The notes beneath the pieces are model-generated. The model searched no databases, was not told the DNA's origin, and saw nothing but the letters and a program-made list of their open reading frames with translations. Shown piece after piece: positions 40,101 through 50,000 of a stretch of 64,000 bases of DNA. Numbering within the stretch: position 1 is the stretch's first letter; every line of letters begins with the position of its first letter. A program made the position numbers and the translations under genes. This DNA is from Congeria kusceri (lineage: Eukaryota; Mollusca; Bivalvia; Myida; Dreissenidae): contig CM051036.1 in NCBI GenBank assembly GCA_027627225.1, forward strand, positions 35,858,426 to 35,922,425, given 5' to 3'.

Positions 40101-42083
40101 CATTAATATCGTATTATGAAATAAATAAGTTTATACGGTAATTATAGTGAGACATGAAGAGAAACTGCGCTTTTTAATATGGGCAATATATCGCAGTACG
40201 AATTATTGTAAAATATTGTGGAATATCGCGATATGGTTCAGTGATATCGTTACACCCCTACATCCTTTTATTTTTCTTTTCCCCCAAAACATGCAAGTTG
40301 CTTCATGATTTACTACCTTACTTCACATTTTTGATGAATTTTGGATTTAGTTATCGGGTACTTAAGATTTGTTACCGGGTACTTAGATTTGTTACCGGGT
40401 ACTTAAGATTTAGGAATCTGTTCACTCCAACAGGGAAGGAAAATACAATTTGTTTTTTGGATTGGGAATGGATTCTTTCACAGGACCCTGTCAATGAAGA
40501 AAAAAACAACCTGTCATGTTTGCAAGTCTAAAAGCTTGTAAGACATACTTGTTCTCATATTTCGCAAGCTTGTGGAGGGTTCCGCGCTCCTCCAGCTTGT
40601 GAATGATTTCCTTGGCCTCGTCTTCAGAACCATCGCAGATGTAAATACCTCGAGGCTTGCAGACTTGTACCTTTTTACAGAGGATAATTAAACAATGGTT
40701 TGTTTAAATATATACTAAGTAAAATAAGTTTAGCAACAACTAGGATGTTATCAAAATAATATAAATGCATCTTAAAGTGAAAACACAACATTGTTTGTTG
40801 GTCCTATTTTATTAGAACATTGTGACATTTATACCAAGCATGATGTTGATGTTTAATAGTTAACTGTCTTTAAAGGGAAGGACCATTAGTATAAGAAGAA
40901 ATGAAATTCTATTTACTTAATGATGTCTCAACGAAATGTATCAAGTTTTATTTTTGTAGCAAAACTCATTTTACTTCGTATACATTATAACTTCTTTAAC
41001 TCGAGCATCGATAACTCGAATACCTACTGTAACTCGAACAAATCTCAAAGTTCTGGCGAAATTATTAATACTTCAATAAGAAATTACCGCCTTTAACTCA
41101 AGCATCAAAAACTCGATAACTGGAGCATAATGTCAGTTCCTAATCTAGTGTACTATTGAAATTTGCCCTCTATAACTCGAGGCAGTTGTTCACACCTCTA
41201 TGTAGTGACTGTCGGGCAGGTACAAATCTTACCTTGTAGTAACTGCGAACAGATTTAGTGGATTTGTTCTCAACAAATGCCAATTACAAACATTTAATAA
41301 GCCTAAATTACAAAATTGATACGTTCTTCATTAGTAAGATACATTATCTTATTTGTATATACAGTAAAACATAGTATGCTTCTAGTATAATACTGACAAC
41401 TAAGCAGTTTTATTACATGTGTACTTTTTTTTTATAAACATAGTGAATAATTGAACATTGTAAGTATTAAAGATGCCAACTTATGATTAATAACTCTGAT
41501 GATTAAACACACAAGTGAATATTTCTCACGTCTCAGTATGGACATCTCGATAACTCAAGAACCTCGATACCTCGAGCATTTGCCACCCCAGTGCGACCTC
41601 GAGTTAAAGTTTTACTGTACTTGCAAAAATGCAAAATTTTGATCAACAGAGTTACCTTGTCCATAATCATTGAAGTGCCTATTATTATTTGCTTATTATT
41701 TATGACGATTCTTAGGCATACTCGTTGGAAATTTTATAACATATTACATAGCAGTAGTTTGACCAACATTCTTACGTTTCAAACTTTTACAACTTCCCAC
41801 GGAAAAGCTTTCATTGTAATTTCCATCAGAACTGTCATTGCTTACATGATGGTTTGATGCTCTTAATATGCATAAAAGCAACTAAATAACAAAACTGTTT
41901 ACTATGCAATTATTTATCACCACTTACCCACTTAGCGATGTATCTCTGCACATTTTTAGGGAGGTAATGGAAATCACCCTTGGCAATAGGTACATGACCC
42001 AGTTTGTGGACGACCACCTCGTGAACTTCGTAGAACAAGTTCTCCTCCTCCTCCATTTCTTCTTCGTGGCGAGTCTTAGACAT
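19116..42083 (-). CDS. Phosphoenolpyruvate carboxykinase (GTP), copy B, complete
   Basis: Same reaction as copy A. Twelve coding exons, 5' to 3': 42083-41928, 40670-40549, 35345-35164, 34293-34084, 33599-33412, 32968-32839, 28200-27989, 27567-27387, 22482-22283, 20762-20597, 19873-19761 and 19196-19116. All have GT-AG borders and matching phases; they sum to 1941 nt, 646 residues plus stop, slightly above the family's usual 620-640. The N-terminus ([17 protein letters not shown]) is acidic and does not look like a mitochondrial presequence, so cytosolic location is inferred. Motifs: [55 protein letters not shown]-loop FPSACGKTN (Cys309, Lys311), GDDIAW (about 330-335) and GGRRPTGVPL. No broken codon is seen. 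The acceptor 9 bases before the ATG (exon begins at 42092) implies an upstream non-coding exon. Several introns are loaded with transposons. Confidence 0.95.
19235..19460. repeat. Intronic copy of the 'ggcccaggaccacgaa' repeat family
   Basis: Sits in the last intron of PEPCK-B. It shares aagactaagattaagtttaa and the tctcaacct / aaaatattgaccaatgaaat words with the copies at 13.9-14.5 and 16.6 kb. Confidence 0.5.
21000..21850. repeat. Intronic 'aaattaggtcaaggtcaa' repeats
   Basis: Three or four imperfect units of about 170-180 bp. Each contains aaattaggtcaaggtcaa, gtgatatgggtgga, gtcataa, gtaagtatccaagtgttgta and a 'gtgttggcgctag...gaaacggtaaaatc' block, ending in ggacggacaggacaatcac and cgccgggggcataaa. 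The same family occurs at 23370-23835, 25680-25756 and 28350-29320. The sequence is non-coding and lies in the intron between exons 9 and 10. Confidence 0.8.
21705..22150. repeat. 221-bp tandem duplication
   Basis: The block from aactgtgtaagtatccaagt (21708) to the 'caatgtgttaaatttgtata' word recurs at 21929 with few changes. Each copy joins the end of the family above to a 'caagagggccaaatggc' head. Confidence 0.9.
22727..22955. mobile_element. MITE, 'gtgtcgtcc' family, complete copy
   Basis: TIRs begin tgaggcgtgtcctgggaaaa and end ttttcccaaaacgcacctca. The internal words cgtaaagtgtcgtcccag and ggcactttccgcctacag are in inverted arrangement. Its length of 229 bp matches the non-autonomous family seen at 42103. 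It lies in the PEPCK-B intron between exons 8 and 9. Confidence 0.85.
23370..23835. repeat. Second intronic 'aggtcaaggtcaa' repeat block
   Basis: Two units of the family described at 21000-21850, ending in the same gacggacaggacaatcac and gccgggggcataaa words. Confidence 0.8.
23838..24760. repeat. Tandem ~170 bp 'ggggcataattctgctaaat' units, five copies
   Basis: The word aaaaaggggcataattctgc, or a variant, recurs near 23906, 24072, 24264, 24430 and 24596. Each is followed by a 'tatgggccttggtcagtgacc' block, then 'gacatgtgtgaagtttcaat' and 'gcaaactttaacctga'. Short minus-strand ORFs over it are frame shadows of this repeat. Confidence 0.9.
25027..26143. mobile_element. DNA transposon remnant with 'cgtcttatacgcg' termini
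   Basis: The left part (ccgttatttctcgcttataa, then gtgcgtcttatacgcggata twice) and right part (gtgcgtcttatacgtggggg, then cgcgataatttacggtaa) are roughly inverted copies, consistent with TIRs. It is interrupted at 25439-25755 by a copied segment (see findings). No transposase ORF. Confidence 0.5.
26150..27290. repeat. Intronic imperfect tandem repeats
   Basis: 26150-26590 repeats a unit containing 'gttcagtgcacac' and 'ttggttatgaagcttcc'. 26690-27290 repeats a unit containing taaaatttctaagtgtaaaa, 'ggcccataattttgacaa' and 'gaaactagcttacc'. Non-coding. Confidence 0.7.
28350..29330. repeat. Third intronic 'aggtcaaggtcaa' repeat block
   Basis: Copies at 28350-28495 and 28885-29320, split by unrelated sequence at 28496-28884. 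It ends in ctgaaggacggacaggac, as in the other blocks. Confidence 0.75.
29330..31550. other. PEPCK-B intron, low-information sequence
   Basis: The segment 29584-29615 (taagtgtttctctcctgatg, then atg) recurs at 60550-60580, so it is part of a dispersed repeat. The end of an 'aggcataaa' family element is at 30990-31035. No coding region is seen. The ORF at 30717-30989 lacks recognisable motifs. Confidence 0.4.
31556..32803. mobile_element. 'Caagagggcc' bivalve-type repeat element with internal tandem units
   Basis: Starts aacaagagggccataaggcc and ends cagctcaccatggtgagcta. The interior has about seven imperfect units of 'gacaaatgttctgagcaagt', 'aaaaaatgtgacttctaga' and 'gtgttcacaagctttttc', with a gccatgttttt block. 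A second copy is at 55300-56143. It lies in the intron between exons 6 and 7 of PEPCK-B. Confidence 0.85.
34326..34931 (-). repeat. Tandem array derived from the 5' edge of PEPCK-B exon 4
   Basis: Seven units of about 82 bp plus one partial lie in intron 3, immediately upstream of exon 4 in transcription. Each repeats the first ~45 bp of exon 4 (coding [15 protein letters not shown]) and some flanking intron. On the plus strand the word actgaatgggatcacataca, or a variant, recurs at about 34265 (the real exon), 34351, 34432, 34514, 34598, 34681, 34763 and 34852. Some units keep an acceptor-like end (tttcag before gacgtatg, near 34549); others have lost it. Confidence 0.9.
35836..36440. mobile_element. 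Pogo/Tigger-like MITE, 605 bp
   Basis: The TIRs cagtagattccacttaatt and aattaagcggaatctactg are flanked by TA on each side (35834-35835, 36441-36442). TA duplication with a CAGTA start fits the Tc1/mariner-pogo group. The interior has no ORF. Confidence 0.8.
36840..37560 (+). repeat. Left arm array of the foldback element
   Basis: Degenerate units of 20-50 bp combine cattatatgatgct, catttttcattat and 'atacgaggtgctg', in one orientation. Confidence 0.85.
38254..38579. repeat. 163-bp direct duplication in the foldback centre
   Basis: The block starting tttttcaaatggcaagatag at 38254 is repeated at 38417 almost identically. Confidence 0.9.
38570..39260 (-). repeat. Right arm array of the foldback element
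   Basis: Units of agcatcatataatggaaaat, 'aaataagcagcgtataatg' and 'tcaaactagcatcata' are reverse complements of the left-arm units. Confidence 0.85.
39367..39628. mobile_element. MITE with 'ggggtcgtattccaaaaaca' TIRs
   Basis: The left end ggggtcgtattccaaaaaca plus tctcaag is mirrored by the right end cttaagatgtttctggaata plus tggcccc, and tgct occurs on both flanks. About 262 bp. The TIRs resemble the 16787-17042 element. It is nested in the hAT-like element. Confidence 0.75.
40983..41617. mobile_element. Second pogo-like MITE, about 635 bp
   Basis: The left end (cattataacttctttaactc after TA) and right end (gagttaaagttttactg before TA) are imperfect inverted repeats. Several 'aactcgagc' and 'ataactcga' words lie inside. 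It lies in the first coding intron of PEPCK-B. No ORF. Confidence 0.6.
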
Positions 42084-42102
42084 TCTCAAACACTGTAAAT
42101 AG

Positions 42103-42368
42103 ATATGAGGCGTTACATGGGAAAACCGGGCTTAATGCATGTGGGTAGTGTCGTCCCAGATTAGCCTGTGCAGTCTGCACAGGCTAATCTGGGACGACAC
42201 TTTCCGCTTTTACAGTATTTTTTGTTTCAAGGAAGTCTTCCTTAACATAAATCCACTGAAACCGGAAAGTGTTGTCCCGGATTAGCCTGTGCAGACTCCA
42301 CAGGCTAATCTGGGACGACACTTTACGCACATGCATTAAGCCCGGTTTTCCCACGACACGCCTCATAT
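42103..42368. mobile_element. MITE, 'gtgtcgtcc' family, complete 266-bp copy
   Basis: The TIRs start atatgaggcgt and end acgcctcatat. The interior has two palindromes of the type cagattagcctgtgcag / ctgcacaggctaatctg. It lies 20 bp upstream of PEPCK-B coding exon 1, in the 5' intron next to the acceptor. Confidence 0.9.
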
Positions 42369-42373
42369 AGAGA

Positions 42374-42888
42374 GTATTAAAGGGACTTGTTCACAGATTG
42401 TCAAAATGACATTTTCCCAACTTTTTGTCACAGATTCAAAAAATAAAAGAACACTGTACACCAGGGAGCGAAATGACACTAATGGCGTAGACTCATTATG
42501 AAAATACAGTTTCGTTTATGAATAGTGAACATTTGAAATTGATAAAATTATAAAGCGTTACAAACGCCAAACGATTGAATAATTTGGAATGTTTCTGTTG
42601 TTTCCGTTAAATTTTGTAACAACACGTGGATCACTTATATCAAGTATTAAACGCAGGCTTCTTATAACAGTCCGGATGGCCGAGTGGTTACGGCGATAAC
42701 CTTTTAATCCAAAGGGCACTGGTTCGAGCCCCGATAGGGACAAACTTTTTTCTTTTAATTTCTCTTTTTTAATTCTATTCTTGTTATTATAATGGAGCTC
42801 TAGAGTTCCGATGTTTAAATCTAACAATTTAAGGCATTTAATGACACACTTCAAAAAATGTCCCAATCTGTGAACAAGTCCCTTTAAG
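42374..42888. mobile_element. TIR element 'ttaaagggacttgttcacag' carrying a tRNA-like gene
   Basis: The left end ttaaagggacttgttcacag plus attg is mirrored by the right end caatctgtgaacaagtccct plus ttaa. The interior holds the tRNA-like unit at 42670-42742. The minus-strand ORF across it is not supported as a gene. Confidence 0.8.
42670..42742 (+). tRNA. tRNA-like sequence (SINE head or tRNA pseudogene)
   Basis: It starts gtccggatggccgagtggtt (A-box-like tggccgagtgg) and has the B box ggttcgagccc. The acceptor arms gtccgga and tagggac pair at only five of seven positions. The anticodon arm is distorted: ccttt pairs with aaagg but leaves a six-base loop, so no anticodon can be assigned. Best read as an internal Pol III promoter inside a mobile element, not a working tRNA. 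Confidence 0.45.
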
Positions 42889-42972
42889 CGAGTGTTGAAT
42901 AAGGATAAATAGTTTTCTAGTGAGGCTTAGAAAAGCTGAACCACGCGCCTTGGTGAACACACATACAGGTAA

Positions 42973-43292
42973 TGCACCTATCAATATTTTTCCACAGGGG
43001 GAGAGCGGCGGGAAAACCTAGGGGAATTTGATTAATTTTCTTTTGGGGGATCTAATTCCCCGCCCTAGGGTCAACCATTCTTGTCTAAATCCCCTCAATG
43101 GGGGATGCTTAACTAGTGTATCAAATGGCATGGGGGCCAATATTAAGGGATCTAAAATCTGAACAAAGTCTATTTCCCAGTACCCAGAATCATTTGGTGT
43201 GTCAAATTCCCGCCTGACAGGAATTGCTTTCAGTCTTAAGTCCCATGTATGCCCGCTGCACCCTTCCCTGAGGGAAAATATTGATAGGTGCA
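42973..43292. mobile_element. MITE with 'tgcacctatcaatatttt' TIRs
   Basis: The left end tgcacctatcaatatttt and right end aaaatattgataggtgca are exact inverted repeats of 18 bp, 320 bp apart overall. No coding capacity. Confidence 0.85.
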
Positions 43293-43299
43293 TAATAGA

Positions 43300-46125
43300 C
43301 ACCTCAGTGAGCATGTTTGCTTTATCCCAGTGTTGAAATAAAGCAAAGTATATTCAATGGGGGTTTATTTCCTCAATGCACACACCATGATGGGATAAAT
43401 GCTTTGTATGATACCATCCTGCATTAATGATAAATCCTTTGTTGATACCTGTATTTTCCCCAACTGAATTGTAAAGCAAATCCCAAACCTGCCAATAACC
43501 ACATTGCAAAATACAAATTAAAAATTTACATTTTCATTATCATTTTCCAAGAAGCAAGATTAACATTTTACAATGCCAAAATCAGAATTTCATAGGTATC
43601 AGACCCATACTAAACACTGACAAAAATGCTGAAAATATTTTAGTGTACAGTACTGACAGTTCTGATGTCATCTCCTGGTCTTTTTTGTAATGCAGCAAAC
43701 TGATCACCATTAATAAATCATAACTAATAGAAAAGCATGTTTACTGTATGCAGTGTTCTGCCGTGGATGCGGCCTTGCGTGATTGGCGCAAAAATAAATG
43801 ATTTGTCCCACCAAATTTTCGTAAGCGGGTCCACGGGTGCACAAAATTTACAAGTAAATAATTCGGCATATTTAGTAAAATTTATATCATTGATCGTGAC
43901 GTCAATTTATAACCAATTTTTTCACTTGAACACTAATTCATTCACGCTTTATCGGCAGCACTTCAACAGTTCAGATACAGTAGTATCAATCGATAATTGT
44001 ACACGCGGTCCACATGCTAAGCGTGAAACACGCTTTTCAGCGATAAACTGCTGGACGACAGCCGCATTTCGACAGAAACATCAAAGACTTTTAAAGTCGA
44101 ATTACCGACACCGTTGCTTTGAGAGTTGCTAACGGCTGACAGTTTTGGAGGACCGGCTAATTGATGATGTAACACTGTTACACTTTGTAGTTTTAACAGG
44201 TTTCATTATTAACGCCTTGTGTTTATAACGGATTTTATTGTTTGTTCAAATTAAAATTAATAATGCAAGGTTATAAGGTATTTAAGAATGCAGTGTAACA
44301 TTGCTCAACAGAACGTTATGAATTAATTAAGAACACAGTATTATGTATGAGTTCTTTTTTTGAACAGAAAATAACAAACAAACATGAATGAAAACCTCTA
44401 GTACGTACTTTTAAAAACAAAAATCTGCTTTGGGAATATCCATGAGACGAACAACTTTTTTGTCTGTGTCCCTACATCTTTGTAATTTGTCCCCACTTTT
44501 TAAAGCCAAGAGGGCCTTTGTCCACAATAGTCCAAATTCACGGCAGAACCATGGATACAGAAACCCTAGATATAACCAAGTCAGCAATGTATGATGACAA
44601 AACCCAAGAAAAGCTGGTCCTATTTTCTCTGCATTTTATCACCCTTAAAAATTAGAACATCAATTGCTAGTGTACTTTATAAATTGGTATATTTTCTTTC
44701 TGGTACAAAAAATATCAACAGTATCATTGGCATAAATAAAACATTAGCATTACCTTAACAAAAAACTTGAAATATAATTACCAATTATATTAAACGCCAT
44801 AAATACATTTCCTAATAATGCAATTCCTTACATTTATCATGTAATTGATACTTTGTTTCAAGATGTTACACACAAAATACAATGAATAAAGAACTTATAA
44901 CCTTGACCTTGAACTTGTGGCTGAAGCAGGCATTTCAGAAACTGTCATGTTAAAACACTGAGACAGTTCAGTGTTTTTTTTCACCTTTTGGGGGAAAGGT
45001 CGCGGGCCCTTCAGATGGGGAAATTTTCCGGCAAAAAGGGAATAATTTTTTTAAGAAAAGCATTATTACATTTTTATATTCTACTTTGCTATAAAACATT
45101 AATGAATTGTTTGTTACAAAAGATAACTTATATCATACACAAACTTGGTTTGATGAAAAGTTACTGGGATTGTTTACGAAAAATCTGAGTTAATTTTTGT
45201 CCGATTTTGGTCAAGTTTTTTTTTCAAAATAAAGCATGCAGTGGGGAATTTAAAGCTAAATATAGGGGGGAAAATATACACTTTTTAAGCAGGGGAATGG
45301 GGCCAAATTTCGCCCCCAAATTGGCCATAACAAAAACATTGCAGTTTTAATGGAATAATAATATAATCTGTAATTCTATACATTATTAATATCTTCAATA
45401 TTTATTTGTAATTCAAAATACTGCTCTGACTATATATTATAATTTATATGTGGCATCTTCTTCAATTACATTAGCAGTACTGATGCTGGCATTCATACAC
45501 AGTGATGCTGGCAGTCAAAAACTGAAACAGCTGATTAATTTACACCAAATTCTATAAAACGAAACCAGATGCAAATGAAACAAAGACAATATTACAAAAT
45601 ACAAGCATTTAATATTACATAAAAATCTAGAATAAATAATCTACTCACAGTTCTTTCTTTCAGATGACTTGAGAAAATGTGGTGTTTGTCTTAGGAACGA
45701 CTGATTCAAACTAACTGTCCTTGCTGTCAAGGCCGTTTTAAGCATTGAAATATAGTAGAATGACCTTTACCTTCACTTTGTTACTATTTTAAGACAACCT
45801 TGCAAAATACTGAAAAACATTTAAATAAGCACGTATATCAAAGCACTCATAACACCTGATTTCGTATTAAATAGGTTCAATTTTTATGATTTACATAAAA
45901 TCATTGCATGCAACAGCAGTCAGAAATTCAATGCAACTTGCAAGCAATTTCATTTATGCGTCCTTTTTATCAGAACAGAAACCGGTTCTGATAGCTTTGG
46001 AAATCGCTTCCAAATGCAATATTTTAAGAAGTATTTAGCCATGAATCTATATCAATATGATGCATTATGTATATACGAATCGTACAGTGTGAAATAACGT
46101 GCAAATCATTCCGTAAAAACGCCAT
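43300..46125 (-). other. 5' intron of PEPCK-B, nothing else recognised
   Basis: AT-rich. The plus-strand ORF at 43737-44132 has no domain I recognise. A donor-like site on the minus strand near 45650 (gaact before gtgagtag) could mark an alternative untranslated exon. Confidence 0.3.
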
Positions 46126-46130
46126 TACCT

Positions 46131-46270
46131 TTGATGAAAATCAACTGAGTGCCGGTTTTCTGATCGCGTCGAAATCAGGAAGTGAAATGTGAGATCCGGC
46201 CTGATAGTAACGTTTTGGTTTACAATCTAAAAAGCGGGGGACCAATAAGAACAATCTATATATAATATTA
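46131..46270 (-). promoter_or_regulatory. Probable promoter and untranslated first exon of PEPCK-B
   Basis: Read on the minus strand, a tatatatag element (about 46256-46264) and an inverted CCAAT box (attggtccc, about 46239-46247) are followed by GC-richer sequence and a donor, catcaaag before gtaatgg, near 46131. This donor would splice to the acceptor at 42093-42094. The transcription start is not provable from sequence. Confidence 0.4.
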
Positions 46271-46589
46271 TAATCATACTCGTATCTATAGATAGTTCTT
46301 TTATCATACCACTAAATGATTTTATAGAAGGAAACTCTACCTGTCAGATAAACTTTTGCTTTATCCGACAGGCAAGGTTTATCTGACACCCTCATGAATA
46401 TACTTTTGACGGACTACTTTTACCAGGAATGTGAGTGACGTCATAAACAAGTAATTTTAAAGGTTACGAAATGGGGCGATATTTAACAGTTCATCTATTT
46501 GTGGAAATAAGACACTAGACATTCATTAGTAATTACACACACTAGTAATTACATTTTATTATATACCTTACAATAAATACTACATTACT

Positions 46590-46860
46590 ATGGCGTGACA
46601 AATGTTGCAATATTCTATGTCAAATATATTCATTCAATCCCTGAAAAATTTATGTGTTCTTACAAAATAATTGTGGTGTTAAAATATATTTATGTTATAA
46701 AAAATATTGTGATGTAAAAAAAAAAAAAATTTGTTCTTAAAAATATATTTATGCAGTTACAAAAAAAAAAAATTGTTCTTAAAAATATATTTATGCAGTT
46801 TAAATATTTTTGCATTGTAAAAAAAATATATGTTGGGTAAAATTTGCACAACGGGAAATC
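46590..46860 (+). repeat. Left copy of the AT-rich inverted repeat bounding a 12 kb segment
   Basis: Begins atggcgtgacaaatgttgca and includes tattcattcaatccctgaaa, ataattgtggtgttaaaata and degenerate 'aaatatatttatg' units. The reverse complement of 58670-58925 gives the same words in the same order. It ends about 175 bp before the ATG at 47034. Confidence 0.85.
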
Positions 46861-47033
46861 TTCATTGTAACAAGGATTCTTATTGGCTGGCGGATTTCAA
46901 TGCCAGCTTCCACCAATCGTGATACATCGACTATCTCCGGAATCCTTCGTAAGATAGATTGCAATAAATCGTCTGCTGATCCAGAGTGAGCTTCCACGAC
47001 CCGAAGCAGAAGAAATCAAGCCAAAAAGGCAAA

Positions 47034-50000
47034 ATGAGTGTCCGTTCAGGTCAGTATGCAAATAATACTTAACTTTTGGCTACTGAACATCATACCATGT
47101 TGTGGTAGAACAGTGAGCATTTCGCGTGTATTTGTAAGCCATGCAATTTTGACATATTTACAGTTGGTGATTGTTGTTTCGCTACCGGACAGTTCGCTAC
47201 GAAACTGTTTCGCGGCTAATCAACAGTTTATCATCAAAATGAGGTTGATTCGCTCCGAAGTAGTTTCTACCCCTAAATGTTTGGACCCCAAGAAGTTTCG
47301 CTCTTGTTTGTTTAACTACTAACTACTTAAAATAATAACAAAAAAACGCATCTTCTTACTTCTGTTTTTAATTATCCTTCATTCCATTAATATATGTGCC
47401 AAAAGTGCTATACATTCAGCCACCCCCATAGTTTGTCATTTAAGAAATAATTATTATAAAACTTCGATTGTTATCTCATTCTGTATTTAGACAATTCAGT
47501 CTGTGACATTGATTTTTTGTTGTTGTAAAAATTGAATTATAGAATTTGTAAGGACAGTGAACATTAAGATTTTTGTAAAAATAAATGCTATTGTCAAGTG
47601 CCCTGAAATGACGCTGCCCTATTTGGACGCATTTGTTTGTTTTTCAAACATTACGCCACAGGAAGCTTTTGCTGATATCATACTGCCATATATCCTCGAT
47701 TACCGTAAATTCGCGACCCTAACATTTAATGTCAATTATCAAATTATTTCAACAATTTGAACATAATAATTAGAACAAATATTTGAAAATAAATATATAT
47801 ACCGCTGTTTTTTTAACTTATTTATCCAAAACAACGTTTAAAACTTTTAGCAGGTCAACATTGTTTACGTAAGTGTCAAGCAGTCGCCATGTTATCTAAC
47901 TATCATTGATTCGCGGATATGACGTCATCCCGTCATTCCTAGAAAATAATCTTCAATTAGGCCACATGTACAACAAGTTTTCGATTATCATATTAAACAG
48001 TGAATTTTATTTAAAAAAAGAAATCTGAAATGTAATTCTTTCTTATCACAAATGCACATTTAAGTAATGCTATACCAGTGGGGAAAAACGTTTTTAGGTA
48101 AATGGATTTTTTCTTTTAAGGGGGCTTACAGAATCTAAAATCCAGGATGATTTAAGTTTAAGCAAAAAAAACATAAACAATTACTGTTTTCATTTTGTTT
48201 TCAGTATATCATTGTAGGGTGTGTTTTTAATTTGTGATGAATAGAGCCTGTACAATTTCCTAAATGCCTCTTGTGTAACCATATTTCCATATAAAAAAAG
48301 GCTAAACTTCACTTAAAATTAAGGTACTGAAAAACACAAGAAAAACTTTGCTCGGCCTTAGTTACGATACACTGACGAATCATGTCCCATATATGGAAGT
48401 TCTACTGCAACATCGGACAAAAACAACTATTTCGGTTTGTATTTTTATTGAAACAAACAAAATGTAACTTCCTGGTGTTTTGGGAATAAGAAATCATGGT
48501 GTTTTTACATCAGGTATCATGTCCAGTTCTTTTGTCTGTTTAAAATGCAGTATATTCACACAATATTCGGTCACATGGTCCATTGGACATGTACAAAGAA
48601 ATTCCCGCGGCCACGTTTGCGCATGCGCAAATGCCAAAGACGATCACGTGACAATAACAACATCCGCGAATCAATGGTAGTCGCGAATTTAGGGGAGTTG
48701 ACGATATACTAGTAAACACACCCTAATTTAAACTATTTCTAGAAATATACTTATCTGAGTTTTGAGATGTTAGTGCAAGAATACATCAACTAAAAAAAGT
48801 AGATCAACCCATTTTTATATGATTTGCTAATTCAAAAATAACTGGCATTTGGTAAGTCCGTTTATTGCAGAACAGAATTCTGGGGAAAATAGTATATGTC
48901 TGTCTGTCAGTGTCACTTACTCCTTTTATATGTCTTGTAACTGTCTTGTGACAATATTAAGTGAATAAGTTATAAATTCCATTTTCTAATGTATATGCCT
49001 TATACAAATAACAATTGCAGAATTATTTGTTACTGTATATTTTAAATGACTTTTACATTGAAAGATAGTGTGTCTGTAAAACATGATCAATCATGAAAAT
49101 TATAGAGATGTTTAGTTACAATTTGAAAGTAGTGATCTTTTATTTGTTAGTATTGAGTGAGTTATGAGTCACAACTGGGTATTTGTTGAAAAAATACTAT
49201 TTTTATTGCTGTTACAATTTATCTAAGTGGTTGATAAAAATAACAATATTTATTACTGTTAAAAACACTATAGATTCAAACATATTCTGCATTTAAGTGG
49301 TGCAAGTCTATTTTTTAAGTGGTCCAGTGTACTGCAATGTTGAAATGAGAATTTATAGGCAGAAAATCAAATGCGTTATTTTAGGTCCCTCTCAGAAAAT
49401 GTGGAATTATGGTATTATTTTTCATATAGCATTCTATTTATTAAAATTCTTCTTCTGTTCTTATATGCGGTAAGGAAAATATTAATTATTACCGTTATTT
49501 TGTTCGGCTATTGGGGAATTTTCCTTATTGGCGACTCGATTGTATTTCAGGCATAACAGTGACAGTTCTAGTTTTCATAGAAAACGTCATATAATGTTAA
49601 ATTTTGTTTACAGGAAGACGCATTGAAGTGTCTGTTGCAGTCAATGTGGCAGGAGTGTACATAGACATTCCTGCAGACAGCTATCTCGGAATGGACACTC
49701 TGAAGTCCCAATTCAAAACATGCCACCGGACTCAAGTATCTGAAATCTGGTCATTGGATGGCTGTAAACATCGTCAATGGGAACAACTTTGCCATACCCG
49801 AGGGAGAGGATAGTTTCGTTGTTGTGACAGACACAATAGGTGACCATTTAAAGTGCTTGTTAGCTCACTTGAGCTATGTGATCACTCTATGTTCGGTGTC
49901 GTGCGGTATGCGCCGTCAGTTTTTAGCTCGTTACCACTCTAGAGGCCACATTTTTTTGGGTAAATCTTGTTGAAACTTGGTCAGAATGTTTATCTTGGCA

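Larger units (their letters stand above)
35685..40259. mobile_element. hAT-like non-autonomous element, 4.6 kb, with 9-bp direct repeats
   Basis: The termini agtggtgtaacgatat (35685) and atatcgttacacccct (ending 40259) are inverted repeats with one mismatch in 16. They are flanked by identical acatccttt at 35676-35684 and 40260-40268. An 8-bp target duplication and a 'gggtgtaacgat' end are typical of hAT elements; which base counts as element is ambiguous. No transposase ORF survives. Later insertions fill it: a pogo-like element, a foldback element and a third MITE. It sits in the intron between exons 2 and 3 of PEPCK-B. Confidence 0.75.

Noticed and set aside
42670..42742. Functional tRNA gene
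   Set aside because: Mismatches in the acceptor stem, a distorted anticodon loop and its position inside a TIR element argue for a SINE-like head.
43737..44132. 131-codon plus-strand ORF
   Set aside because: No recognisable motif, inside the PEPCK-B 5' intron on the opposite strand. Length alone is not enough in this sequence.
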